A DNA stretch of 9,347 nucleotides from Lachnospiraceae bacterium UBA1753 (GCA_002317595.1 DCHL01000030.1:1040-10386); one strand, 5' to 3'; shown: positions 1 to 7,451, counted from the stretch's first letter. The notes: a model not told the origin generated them from the sequence alone. Numbers and translations are program-made.

Positions 1-2290
1 TCTTTCCAATGAGGTTCACAGTCAGTATTGAATTTTCATAGTTTCCATTCTCACCAGTTTTCGGCTCAATACGGATTTTTACCACATAGGTATTTCCATC
101 AGCTACGTCTGTACTTCCCTTAAACAGCAGCTTACCACCTGCAATACTAAGGTCACTTTCACTGATTGCGCTTTCCTTTGTCTGAGGAGTGCTGTACATC
201 ATCTGTGAATTCTCAGGAAGCTCAGGCAGCGTCAGGGAACCGGAAGATGCATATCCTGCAAGAATGTTTCCTGATACTGTTGTCGTTCCATCAAAGATCT
301 TCTTCCCGATGGTCACATCCACATATGCAGCCTCTGAATCCTTGTAATTATCACTGTTACTTACAACCTTGTAGTAGATCTTATAGCTTCCTGCATTCTT
401 TCCCTTAGGAACATCTGCTGAGTAGGTTCCATTCTCCTCAAGGGAGTACTTGAGTACGCCTCCTGTCACTGTGCCTGTCGCGCTGACGAGCTCCTGGTCC
501 TCCCCAGAATAGGTCAGGGTGTTTGCAGCAGGTGCCGCTGATACGGATGCCGTCGCCTGGCCAACAGAGAAGGGCACACTTATTGTCTTCGTTACTGTCG
601 AAGGATCTGTCGCTACTGTAATGTCAAGTTCTGCAATGTAGTCACCAACATTCAGGGCTGATGAAGATATATCACTTCCAGTCTTCTTTCCATCCTCATC
701 TGTTGCATAAATCTTAATAGCAGAAATCGCATCCGACTTCGATACATCCGGCACTCCCGTTGCTGTCTTGAAAGCATCAAAGCCTACTAACGAGAACACA
801 TCGCTCTTTGTAACTGCACTGCCGGAATAGGTCGGCGAGGTAGCATTTAGTGTCAATGACACCTGTCTGTCTGCCCCGGTTTTATCCTTATATTCACAAT
901 CATCATATCCATCGGTTGCGTCCGAACAGGTGCAGGTTGCGGTAATAACTGCACCATTTGCTCCGTACGACCACTGATGCGAATGAGTGATTGGATCGCG
1001 GTCCTTGGCATATATCATATTGTCATCAGAAACGTATTTTTCTATCCAGATTTTGCAGTTATCATTTATCGCGGTAACACCAATATCAGCCACAGAAACA
1101 CTGGTTGTTGTATCACTTAAAGCAACAGACTTGATGTGTTCCTCTGTTCCATCATTCCATAACACCATCAGATACTCGCCTGAGGTCGGATTGTTAATCT
1201 TTACTTTTGTGGCGTTTACAGTGAAAGAGCTGGTAATCTTGCTACCATCATCCTTGTAGCGGACAGTCATGCCGTTTGAATCAAAGGTGGAATCCTGCTT
1301 CGCTGTGGAAACAAAGGCTACCTTGTTCATATCCAGGTGGAATAAGGGAACAAGATCCTTAGCGGGACTATAAGTTCTTACCCCTATTCGATTATCTGCA
1401 TCCACCAGTTCGATTGCTCCTGCACTGGTAACAGCGGCAAAGAAACCCCCATCCCCATAGCCGTATGGAGTCCAGCCGCTGCGCATCCAATAGCCGTCGC
1501 CGACAGCCTTATAATTTAGTGGGTCAACCTCGATACCGGTCAACTTATATTCATAGCCGTACTTACTGTCTTCTTCGCTACTTGTCGGAGTAAACGATGT
1601 ATTACCAACAATCATCTTAGTTCGATCATCACTTGCACCATTAACGAAAGGGAGATACATCTTCACCTTCTTTGCATCGTCTTGATTAGTGCCAGACACA
1701 ATCAGCAAATCATATCCGTATATTTCTTGTGCGATTGCTACTGGATCATAGCATGGTTCAAAATTATAAAACGTGTACTGATGAACTACAGCTTCCTTCA
1801 TTACAGCCAGTTCAGCATCCGTGAAATTATAATTATACTTTTCATTATTTGGATTATTCAGTGCATTATATGCTTCATTAAATTCATAAAGTCCTTCGGT
1901 AGCATTAAACCCAGGATTATGGTTTACATCAAAACTTGGAAAAGAGTCTGGTGTGTTTGTAAATGACCACTTTGCCTGCCCAAGTGGCATGCTAGGATCA
2001 GCAAACAGTACAAGAGAGCCATCACTATTTTTCCCGGCGATGTACCATTTCTGTTTACTATTCTTTTTTGTATTCTTGCCGAACAGGATAGCTTTGCTAC
2101 TTTCTATACCATTGTTCAGATTGTAGCTGCCGAGATTCGCTGCTACGATGTAATTGCTTTCTGTCAATGCAGACGGCGCATCCGCCGCAAACACAGGTAA
2201 CGCTATGCCGTTAAAAAGCGACAACACCATACAAAGGCAGAGCAGCTCGCTAAACAGCCGTTTCATTACTATTTTTTTGCATTGTTTCAT
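1..2290 (-). CDS. Large secreted Ig-like repeat surface protein, C-terminus outside window
   Basis: The frame stays open from an ATG at 2290 to the window edge (763 codons), so this is the N-terminal part of a larger protein. An AGGAGG (2300-2305) lies 9 nt before the ATG. A second in-frame ATG at codon 9 is less well placed. Residues 1-35 form a Sec signal peptide: basic start, hydrophobic core around LCLCMVLSLF, probable cleavage after PVFA or one residue later. Residues about 45-110 (WYIAGKNSDGSLVLFADP) resemble the DUF6273-like N-terminal modules of clostridial surface proteins. Residues about 433-465 hold a HSHQWSY...TATCTC segment often found before Ig-like repeats. Residues about 590-660 (TYSGEDQE...NAGSYKIYYKV) fit an MBG-type Ig-like repeat. 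Anchoring signals, if any, lie beyond the edge. It is probably an extracellular adhesin or wall protein; the ligand is unknown. It follows the glycosyltransferase gene by 63 nt on the same strand, so the two are probably cotranscribed. Confidence 0.85.
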   Translation of the reverse strand, partial: MKQCKKIVMKRLFSELLCLCMVLSLFNGIALPVFAADAPSALTESNYIVAANLGSYNLNNGIESSKAILFGKNTKKNSKQKWYIAGKNSDGSLVLFADPSMPLGQAKWSFTNTPDSFPSFDVNHNPGFNATEGLYEFNEAYNALNNPNNEKYNYNFTDAELAVMKEAVVHQYTFYNFEPCYDPVAIAQEIYGYDLLIVSGTNQDDAKKVKMYLPFVNGASDDRTKMIVGNTSFTPTSSEEDSKYGYEYKLTGIEVDPLNYKAVGDGYWMRSGWTPYGYGDGGFFAAVTSAGAIELVDADNRIGVRTYSPAKDLVPLFHLDMNKVAFVSTAKQDSTFDSNGMTVRYKDDGSKITSSFTVNATKVKINNPTSGEYLMVLWNDGTEEHIKSVALSDTTTSVSVADIGVTAINDNCKIWIEKYVSDDNMIYAKDRDPITHSHQWSYGANGAVITATCTCSDATDGYDDCEYKDKTGADRQVSLTLNATSPTYSGSAVTKSDVFSLVGFDAFKTATGVPDVSKSDAISAIKIYATDEDGKKTGSDISSSALNVGDYIAELDITVATDPSTVTKTISVPFSVGQATASVSAAPAANTLTYSGEDQELVSATGTVTGGVLKYSLEENGTYSADVPKGKNAGSYKIYYKVVSNSDNYKDSEAAYVDVTIGKKIFDGTTTVSGNILAGYASSGSLTLPELPENSQMMYSTPQTKESAISESDLSIAGGKLLFKGSTDVADGNTYVVKIRIEPKTGENGNYENSILTVNLIGK

Positions 2291-2353
2291 TTGTTCTCTC
2301 CTCCTATATCTTTTTCTTCCATGTATAATGAGCGATTATATTAAAGATTCCCC

Positions 2354-3850
2354 TCAGCCTCCCTTCCGCTGCCATATTTCATACATATCGTTATGGAACA
2401 CCATTTCATAGTTATCCACCACGTGCTGACGGATGTTGTCATTATCAAAGTAGGATAGCCATTGGACGAGGATGTATTCCGGTTGCTTTGTATCAATGTA
2501 GTTCATCACATCCGTCTCTATGAAGGGATAGAGTGAGCAGAAATATGGCATGTTATAGCAGTATTTCTGTGCAGGCAGCACTTGATTGATCTCATAGAAA
2601 ATCGTTCCCGATTCCAAAGAATAGATGTTCTCCCGAGCATCCTCCGGCAAAAATTCAAAGGCTTCCACAGAAGCTTCGTAAATGGCTTTATCATACGCGC
2701 TGTCCATAAGACCAACGTTTTCTTTCATCTTCGAAATGGTTGGTGAACAGTATTTCACGAGAATAACAAGCAGTGAGATTGCACCTATCTTGAAACTAAA
2801 ATACAGACGCTCAAAGCTCACTTTATCGTTTCTGTTTTGCAACATCTCACTCCAATCCTGCCAGGTGCAGCCTAGTAGCAATGCCACAATCGGCAACTGG
2901 ATAATGAAATAGAAATCATAACCGCCTCCCAGATGCAGTACTGCAAAGCAGCTGATTGCCATGCCAAGAATCATCCATTTTTCAATGCGTTTGCGCTTGA
3001 TTTGAAAGAAAAAATAGATGAAGGATAGATAGCACGGCAACAGATTCAGCTCACGGTCGATGGAAAGTCCACCGGTATCTCCTGCTCGAGTGGTGGCGCC
3101 CTGGAACACACAGAAGATGAAATCGTCCAGTGCCCCTTTTGCGATGAAATAGCACCACACCGGCACAGCTACCGTCAACACACCTGCAGCAAGCAATAAC
3201 GCCGAAGTAGCACATTTTTTATAGTTTTTTTGTTGCAACAACAAAACCCAAAGCAAAGGTATCAGCACTATCATCGGTGCACAGACCGTAGCTTTTGACA
3301 GAAACGCCAGCGCAATCGTAATTCCGTATAGAAAGAACATAAAAACTTGTTTCGTTTGTCCCTTACAAAAACGAAGCGCATGGTAGATGCAAGCTAGATT
3401 CAACGGCAGAATAAACTCCTCAGCAGTATTGCCACCCCAGAGAATTGCAGCGTAGCAAAAATAGAACACAAAATATGAAATGATAAGCTGCTTTCTATTG
3501 AGTGCATACAGTTCCCATAATTTATAGAGATAATATGATGAAAAAGCACCGCAGAAGACTTCTAACAGAAACACTCCTGTTCTATCGCGACAGAGTAATT
3601 GGCCCAAGGCTTCCCAAAAGAAGAGGATTGGTCCTTTGAGATCAAAATAATCCCGATAGGGTAAGCGCCCCGCTAAAATAGCACGCCCCATCATAGAGTA
3701 CAAGGTTGAGTCAGCCCCGTAGGCACGTTCAAACAACGGACTAGACCATGATGCAAACAACGTTACAAACAGGATACCAGGCAAAATGGATAACAAAGCC
3801 CATCGATATCGCAAGAAGAAATATTTTATCTTTGAATGATTGTTATTCAC
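2354..3850 (-). CDS. GT-C fold membrane glycosyltransferase (PMT/GT39-like)
   Basis: This is a polytopic membrane protein of 498 aa from the chosen GTG start. After a first membrane segment (about residues 18-34) comes an outside loop with GAD (D47) and YRDYFDLKGP (65-74). That loop is the usual acidic catalytic signature of PMT/ArnT-like glycosyltransferases, which take sugar from a polyprenyl-phosphate donor on the outer membrane face. A GGNTAEEF motif and many further hydrophobic segments follow, then a short soluble tail of about 110 residues. The frame stays open upstream to a GTG at 3898, but the GTG at 3850 has AAGGAGGTG at 3854-3862 and gives a normal N-terminus (basic, then first helix). 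The acceptor is not visible. Because the gene precedes the Ig-like surface protein, glycosylation of that protein or of a wall polymer is a reasonable inference. Family call sure, substrate unknown. Confidence 0.85.
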   Translation of the reverse strand: MNNNHSKIKYFFLRYRWALLSILPGILFVTLFASWSSPLFERAYGADSTLYSMMGRAILAGRLPYRDYFDLKGPILFFWEALGQLLCRDRTGVFLLEVFCGAFSSYYLYKLWELYALNRKQLIISYFVFYFCYAAILWGGNTAEEFILPLNLACIYHALRFCKGQTKQVFMFFLYGITIALAFLSKATVCAPMIVLIPLLWVLLLQQKNYKKCATSALLLAAGVLTVAVPVWCYFIAKGALDDFIFCVFQGATTRAGDTGGLSIDRELNLLPCYLSFIYFFFQIKRKRIEKWMILGMAISCFAVLHLGGGYDFYFIIQLPIVALLLGCTWQDWSEMLQNRNDKVSFERLYFSFKIGAISLLVILVKYCSPTISKMKENVGLMDSAYDKAIYEASVEAFEFLPEDARENIYSLESGTIFYEINQVLPAQKYCYNMPYFCSLYPFIETDVMNYIDTKQPEYILVQWLSYFDNDNIRQHVVDNYEMVFHNDMYEIWQRKGG

Positions 3851-3918
3851 TTGCACCTCCTTGATAAGCGTAACCACCATTGCCAAAGTAAGTACCACGC
3901 TAAGCAGTCTGCGTTCAT
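3847..3918 (-). CDS. Tiny ORF (23 aa) overlapping the glycosyltransferase start
   Basis: This short frame starts with an ATG at 3918-3916 that overlaps the stop of the preceding tiny ORF (ATGA). It ends with a TGA that overlaps the glycosyltransferase GTG start (GTGA). It contains the glycosyltransferase Shine-Dalgarno sequence within its last codons. The peptide is Trp- and Leu-rich (AWYLLWQWWLRL). The arrangement would allow translational coupling, but the frame is so short that it may be accidental or part of a decayed gene. No function can be assigned. Confidence 0.25.
   Translation of the reverse strand: MNADCLAWYLLWQWWLRLSRRCK
3851..3913 (-). pseudogene. Possible relic of a surface-protein signal peptide
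   Basis: In the frame of the glycosyltransferase, just before its likely start, the sequence reads HERRLLSVVLTLAMVVTLI. This is the pattern of basic residues plus hydrophobic core seen in signal peptides of clostridial Ig-like surface proteins. No ATG with a ribosome binding site opens this frame. A strong ribosome binding site and a basic start lie about 60 nt upstream in another frame. A deletion or frameshift in an older gene would explain all of this. The call rests on composition only. Confidence 0.3.
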
Positions 3919-3971
3919 GAGCAAGTAGCGAATCGGATTGCGAATGTCCGCTTTACTATTCTTTCTTTCAC
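3915..3971 (-). CDS. Tiny leader ORF (18 aa) with strong ribosome binding site
   Basis: A GTG at 3971-3969 is preceded by AGAGGAGGG (3979-3987) with a 7-nt gap, one of the best ribosome binding sites in the window, yet the frame closes after 18 codons. The peptide is basic (VKERIVKRTFAIRF). Its first codons resemble the start of the Ig-like protein gene downstream (MKQCKKIVMKR), so it may be the broken 5' end of a similar surface-protein gene. A genuine leader peptide is the alternative. Confidence 0.3.
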   Translation of the reverse strand: MKERIVKRTFAIRFATCS

Positions 3972-4067
3972 GAAAAATCCCTCCTCTGAATTTTTATTTT
4001 ATCATTTTTCTAAACTCATCACACCATTTCTGGTACACTTCTTTTTTTGCAAAATATACATATTCCA

Positions 4068-4096
4068 ATTATATTTTTCCGCATCATTCGGTAAAA
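4068..4096 (-). promoter_or_regulatory. Candidate promoter for the glycosyltransferase/surface-protein operon
   Basis: On the minus strand a perfect -10 hexamer TATAAT (4068-4073) lies 17 nt downstream of a weak -35 TTTTAC (4091-4096). It would give a leader of roughly 200 nt before the glycosyltransferase start, containing the two tiny ORFs. A second possible -10 (GATAAAAT) lies nearer the first tiny ORF but has a poor -35. Confidence 0.45.
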
Positions 4097-4117
4097 ATGT
4101 CGACTTTTTCGCACTTA

Positions 4118-4145
4118 TTGTGATATTATTAAGTTTATCTATTAT
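4118..4145 (+). promoter_or_regulatory. Candidate promoter of the double-HTH regulator
   Basis: TTGTGA (4118-4123) and TATTAT (4140-4145) are spaced by 16 nt in a very AT-rich stretch. An overlapping TATATA at 4143-4148 is an alternative -10. The start of transcription would fall on or next to the palindrome at 4151-4162. The promoter diverges from the minus-strand one, with about 20 nt between the two -35 boxes. Confidence 0.5.
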
Positions 4146-4150
4146 ATACA

Positions 4151-4162
4151 TTCGTATACGAA
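4151..4162. promoter_or_regulatory. Perfect 12-bp palindrome, candidate operator
   Basis: TTCGTATACGAA is its own reverse complement. It sits immediately after the predicted -10 of the regulator gene and 31 nt before its ATG, where a bound dimer would block initiation. Autoregulation by the downstream protein is the simplest inference. No second copy was seen in the window. Confidence 0.45.
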
Positions 4163-4193
4163 ATAGTCGTGATACTTTTAGAAGGAAGAAGCT

Positions 4194-5384
4194 ATGAAAT
4201 ATCTGTCACCAAGCGAAACAGCGAAAAAATGGGGAATAACCAAGGCCAGAGTAATAGTCCTTGCAAAAGAGGGAAGGATATCGGGCGTAAAAAGGACCGG
4301 CAATAATTGGCTGATTCCGGAGAATGCCTTGAAGCCTGCAGACAGACGCCATGGTAAGAAAAATGAATTTGAGTACGAACACAGATTTTCCCTGTTCATG
4401 TACGGTCCATACCCAGATGATGAATTGATGGCAGCCCTTTCGGAAGACGAGAAGATACTGCTTATGGCACAGCTTGCCCACTGCCGAAGCGAGTATGAGC
4501 ATTGTATCAGCTTACTTATGGAAATAGTAAATTCCATCAGAAATATATACACGAAAATCGGAGCGCTCTATACCCTGTGCCTTGCAAGTGCCGCCTGCAA
4601 TAACCAGGCTTGCTTTACGTCTTCGCTGACTCAGCTGTCTGATATTTTCTCCATGGATTTTCCATATAAGAAGGACTACGCTTTCATATTTTTTGACATA
4701 CATTCTCTATATCTTGGAAACGAGGTGTTAATTAAAGATTTCAGTGTTGATCCCGAATATGAATACTTACCGGATATCATCCCACTGATTATGCTCCAGA
4801 CAACTTACAGGGAAATGCTTCTGGACATAAAGCAGCGTCGCAGCGACTCCCCTTTCCACCTTGAAATAGTGTGTAACAGCTATGAGCACCAGTGTTACCA
4901 CTTCGTGGCACAGAGACTCCACCAGTATATTGGCCTACTTTACGCGGGAACGCATCAGAAGGATGCGGCCCTTATTCATTTCAGGAAAGTAATCGAACTG
5001 GGAATGAGATTTGAAGCATATGATATTGTATCCACCTGTTACCTATACACTCAGAGATACTATGATGAGATACTAACGGATTATGACACTGACCTATCTG
5101 AAAAAATAAGGCATGACAGTCAGATTATTGCGAGCAATATCCAGGCATTCATAGGCTCCAATGCCATATATATAAACAGGCTTCTTGATCTAACAGAAGA
5201 GGAACGGGCGCTGATGAATTATGCAGTAAGAAAACTCAGCAACAAGGTAATATCTGAGATGACTGGCATACCTGAATATTCTGTCAGGCGGAAGTATGAG
5301 AAGCTCTTTAACAAGTTCAATGTCCAAAACAAGACAAAACTCGGAGAGCTGTTTATTGAACTTATTACTGCCGGGTATAAATAA
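4194..5384 (+). CDS. Transcriptional regulator with N-terminal excisionase/MerR-like HTH and C-terminal LuxR-type HTH
   Basis: This 396-aa soluble protein starts at an ATG preceded by GAAGGA (4181-4186). Residues 1-50 (MKYLSPSETAKKWGIT...EGRISGVKRTGNNWLIPE) match the short winged-helix domain of excisionase and MerR-like proteins, with the characteristic WLIP end. Residues about 80-300 look all-helical, with regularly spaced helices reminiscent of TPR repeats, a possible ligand or partner surface. Residues 333-392 (LTEEERALMNYAVRKLSNKVISEMTGIPEYSVRRKYEKLF...) follow the LuxR/GerE HTH pattern, including the conserved S-N-K-x-I and the recognition-helix region. There is no membrane segment or receiver domain, so it is probably a cytoplasmic one-component regulator. 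Likely targets are its own palindrome-bearing promoter and perhaps the divergent envelope operon. The N-terminal match is strong; the C-terminal one is moderate. Confidence 0.75.
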   Translation: MKYLSPSETAKKWGITKARVIVLAKEGRISGVKRTGNNWLIPENALKPADRRHGKKNEFEYEHRFSLFMYGPYPDDELMAALSEDEKILLMAQLAHCRSEYEHCISLLMEIVNSIRNIYTKIGALYTLCLASAACNNQACFTSSLTQLSDIFSMDFPYKKDYAFIFFDIHSLYLGNEVLIKDFSVDPEYEYLPDIIPLIMLQTTYREMLLDIKQRRSDSPFHLEIVCNSYEHQCYHFVAQRLHQYIGLLYAGTHQKDAALIHFRKVIELGMRFEAYDIVSTCYLYTQRYYDEILTDYDTDLSEKIRHDSQIIASNIQAFIGSNAIYINRLLDLTEEERALMNYAVRKLSNKVISEMTGIPEYSVRRKYEKLFNKFNVQNKTKLGELFIELITAGYK

Positions 5385-5397
5385 TTCATCAGGAAGC

Positions 5398-5435
5398 AAA
5401 AAGCACTTCCCGCCAAAAATTCAGCAGGAAGTGCT
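5398..5435 (-). terminator. Intrinsic terminator of the lipoprotein gene, shared with the converging regulator gene
   Basis: A perfect 9-bp stem, AGCACTTCC (5402-5410) with GGAAGTGCT (5427-5435), encloses a 16-nt loop. Read on the minus strand, the stem runs directly into a short T-tract (5401-5398), as expected for a Rho-independent terminator of the lipoprotein gene. On the plus strand it follows the regulator stop by 17 nt, but the T-run (5451-5457) comes 15 nt after the stem, so termination in that direction should be weaker. Confidence 0.75.
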
Positions 5436-5480
5436 CATGTACAATTATAGTTTTTTTGCAACCGAATTATTGGTTACACA

Positions 5481-5497
5481 GTCAGAACAATTCTGAC
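5481..5497 (-). other. Stem-loop directly after the lipoprotein stop codon
   Basis: GTCAGAA and TTCTGAC form a 7-bp perfect stem with a 3-nt loop, starting 2 nt past the lipoprotein stop. No T-tract follows, so it is not a terminator. A weaker AACC/GGTT pairing follows. It could protect the 3' end of an abundant mRNA, which is an inference. Confidence 0.5.
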
Positions 5498-5499
5498 CC

Positions 5500-6321
5500 T
5501 TAGAACTGAGGCTCTGCTCCCTGAGCGATAGCCTGCATTGCAGCAGTGAAGTCCTCAGTTGAAACAGACTGAACAAATGCAGCTCCTACATCACCCATAT
5601 CGAGGTAGTATCCGTCGTCACCCTCTTCTACTGTGAAGGTCATTGTAACGCCAAGTGACTCGTCTGTGATTGTGATTGCACCTGTCTCCTCGTCGAGCTC
5701 GTATGCACCAACGAAAGAACCTGACTCATTTGTCGCTGTGTTATAGAACATAAGTGCACCAATCTGGCCAAATGCGAGATATGCGTATGTGTTCTCGTCA
5801 TCTGTGATTCCAGCATAGCACTCATCAAACATCTGAGAGTAGTCAGCATCTGCTGAATCACCAGCTGCCTGTGCATTGTCAAGAACTGCTGCGAAGATGT
5901 CATTTACTGCAAGCATTGCATTGATATAATCCTCTGCCTCAGACTCCAATACGTCTGCACGCTCAACATTTCCGATCTGCTCGATGAGCTCGTCTGCTGT
6001 CTGCAGTCCGTTCTCGATGTCATCGCTCTGTGCAACTGACTCATCATTGTAGAACTCTACTGTTGCATCTCTTGCCTCAACAAGCTTTGCATACAGTTCC
6101 TGAAGCTTAGTCCAAGTCTCGTCAGTTACTGCATCGTCACCAGCCTCAGCTTCATCTGCAGCCTCTTCCTCAACCTCTTCCTCGTCCTCTGCTTCGTCTG
6201 CCTCTTCAGCTGCTGCAGGTGCGCTTGACTTCTCCCCCGCATCGCTTCCGCATGCTGTCAGAGAAAGTGAAGCTACAACAAGCACTCCACAAAGGATAAG
6301 TGACATTAATCTCTTTTTCAT
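5500..6321 (-). CDS. Membrane-anchored lipoprotein with acidic linker, function unknown
   Basis: The product is a 273-aa lipoprotein. The ATG at 6321 is chosen because GGGAGG lies 7-8 nt upstream and a classic lipoprotein signal follows: MKKRL, hydrophobic core, then lipobox LTAC with Cys24. The frame extends 22 codons further upstream, but those codons overlap the promoter and leader region. Residues 39-68 are almost only Glu, Asp and Ala (19 acidic of 30), a probable extended spacer lifting the domain through the wall. Residues about 70-200 look helical. Residues about 215-255 are strand-like (GAITITDESLGVTMTFTVEEGDDGYYL). It should be lipidated on Cys24 and face outward. I do not recognise the family. 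It has its own promoter region and terminator, so it is probably monocistronic, though no terminator separates it from the protease gene behind it. Confidence 0.85.
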   Translation of the reverse strand: MKKRLMSLILCGVLVVASLSLTACGSDAGEKSSAPAAAEEADEAEDEEEVEEEAADEAEAGDDAVTDETWTKLQELYAKLVEARDATVEFYNDESVAQSDDIENGLQTADELIEQIGNVERADVLESEAEDYINAMLAVNDIFAAVLDNAQAAGDSADADYSQMFDECYAGITDDENTYAYLAFGQIGALMFYNTATNESGSFVGAYELDEETGAITITDESLGVTMTFTVEEGDDGYYLDMGDVGAAFVQSVSTEDFTAAMQAIAQGAEPQF

Positions 6322-6371
6322 AATAATTCCTCCCTTTTGATTGTGGTAGTGCCTCCCAATGGGGCCCCACC

Positions 6372-6399
6372 TATAAATATAGTCCAACTATAATGTCAA
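6372..6399 (-). promoter_or_regulatory. Candidate promoter P1 of the lipoprotein gene
   Basis: On the minus strand a perfect -35 TTGACA (6394-6399) is followed after 16 nt by TTTATA (6372-6377). The leader would be about 45 nt and includes the GGGGCCCC palindrome at 6361-6368. Confidence 0.5.
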
Positions 6400-6404
6400 A
6401 GGGG

Positions 6405-6434
6405 ATTATACTACCATATCATGATAAATTGCAA
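6405..6434 (-). promoter_or_regulatory. Candidate promoter P2 of the lipoprotein gene
   Basis: On the minus strand TTGCAA (6429-6434) and a perfect TATAAT (6405-6410) are spaced by 18 nt, just upstream of P1. Transcription would start near the P1 -35 box, so the two promoters could not be used independently at the same moment. Confidence 0.5.
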
Positions 6435-6500
6435 TCCTTTTCTGATAGTGGAACTATTATGATTGGTTCTATTGATTGGTTCTGCCAATAATTTTTCTGC

Positions 6501-7325
6501 TTATAATTTCTTCTTCACGAAAATCAGGACCGCAACAAAGGATGTCAGTTCGCCGATCAGAACCCGCAGAATCTGCATCTCATCAACTCCAGTTGACGTC
6601 ACAACATGCAACAGATTTGTCACTACACAATTGTTAAAAAAATGGTCAGCAAGTCCAATCCACACGCTGCCGGAATACTCAAAGAGAAGTCCCCACTTGA
6701 TTCCCATCAGCGCCGAGAGAATGATGTACCCCACGCTCATCACTGCAAACACAGCAGGAGACATATCTCCGTCAATCACACTTCTCAGCGGCGTAACGAG
6801 ATGCCACACGCCAAACAGGATTGCAGCTGTCATAAGCGCAAACCTCACTGAATATTTTTCCTTGAGATAAGTGATGTAAAAGCCTCTGAACAGGCCCTCT
6901 TCCATCCACACATTGATGATGTTGAAGCCGATGCACATAAGGACAAATCCGATACCCGTCTGCTTAACCACATTCCCCGTGAGCGAAAAGCCCGTCACGA
7001 AGAACTCCATGTGTCCTGGATTGCCCTGCATTCCAAGCATGACGAATTCTACCAGGAATCCTATCGCGTAAAAAATTGTACAGATTACAAAGCCCTTAAC
7101 GCAGCCTGGGAGAAAACTCTCCTTCTTAAACCCGATGTCACGCCAGCTGCGGCCCCACATTTTTAACACAACAAAGAGAAGGATTATTCCAAACACCTTA
7201 TTTATAAAGCATTCCGCAAATATCGTTTCATCCGTTCTGAGGAAAAGCACCTCGATTGCATGTACCAACAGACAGATTGCAAAAATCAGCATGCTGTTCC
7301 TAAATATATTTTTTCCAGTTTTCAT
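6501..7325 (-). CDS. CPBP family intramembrane metalloprotease (Rce1/Abi-like)
   Basis: This 274-aa polytopic membrane protein carries all three family motifs in order: EEGLFR (EExxxR, residues 142-147), FGVWH (FxxxH, 171-175) and HFFNN (HxxxN, 228-232). These Glu, His and Asn residues form the active site inside the membrane in Rce1-type proteases. Hydrophobic segments lie at about 8-30, 42-56, 75-98, 122-138, 162-178, 190-213 and 252-270. The length is normal for the family. The ATG is preceded by AAGGAA. CPBP members process exported or prenylated proteins, release peptides, or give bacteriocin self-immunity; the substrate here is not visible. Neighbouring exported proteins are possible substrates only by proximity. 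The gene is divergent from the paralogous secreted pair and shares a control region with it. Confidence 0.85.
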   Translation of the reverse strand: MKTGKNIFRNSMLIFAICLLVHAIEVLFLRTDETIFAECFINKVFGIILLFVVLKMWGRSWRDIGFKKESFLPGCVKGFVICTIFYAIGFLVEFVMLGMQGNPGHMEFFVTGFSLTGNVVKQTGIGFVLMCIGFNIINVWMEEGLFRGFYITYLKEKYSVRFALMTAAILFGVWHLVTPLRSVIDGDMSPAVFAVMSVGYIILSALMGIKWGLLFEYSGSVWIGLADHFFNNCVVTNLLHVVTSTGVDEMQILRVLIGELTSFVAVLIFVKKKL

Positions 7326-7423
7326 TATTCTATTCCTTTGCAGTTACTGTAATCTCCCTGTCCTGTTGCCCAGGGAATACTCATGTTCTTGTCCCGCACT
7401 TACAGAAATCGTGCTTTTTCAAT

Positions 7424-7451
7424 AAAATATGTAAGGACACACTTTTGTAAA
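7424..7451 (-). promoter_or_regulatory. Candidate promoter of the CPBP protease gene
   Basis: On the minus strand TTTACA (7446-7451) and TATTTT (7424-7429) are spaced by 16 nt, giving a leader of about 90 nt. The leader contains an inverted repeat, TCCCTG (7355-7360) with CAGGGA (7371-7376), around a 10-nt loop. Confidence 0.35.

Noticed and set aside
166..2411. Plus-strand open frames across the surface-protein gene
   Set aside because: They lie opposite a continuous 763-codon frame with a signal peptide and recognisable domains, and have no ribosome binding sites or protein-like composition.
3851..3898. Glycosyltransferase start at GTG 3898
   Set aside because: No ribosome binding site there; it would add a hydrophobic stretch before the basic N-terminus, whereas the GTG at 3850 has AAGGAGG.
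6361..6368. GGGGCCCC palindrome as operator
   Set aside because: It is only 8 bp, without flanking symmetry or a second copy; too little to support a site.
6322..6387. Lipoprotein start at ATG 6387
   Set aside because: It would place 22 codons before an intact lipoprotein signal, overlapping promoter and leader sequence, with no good ribosome binding site.
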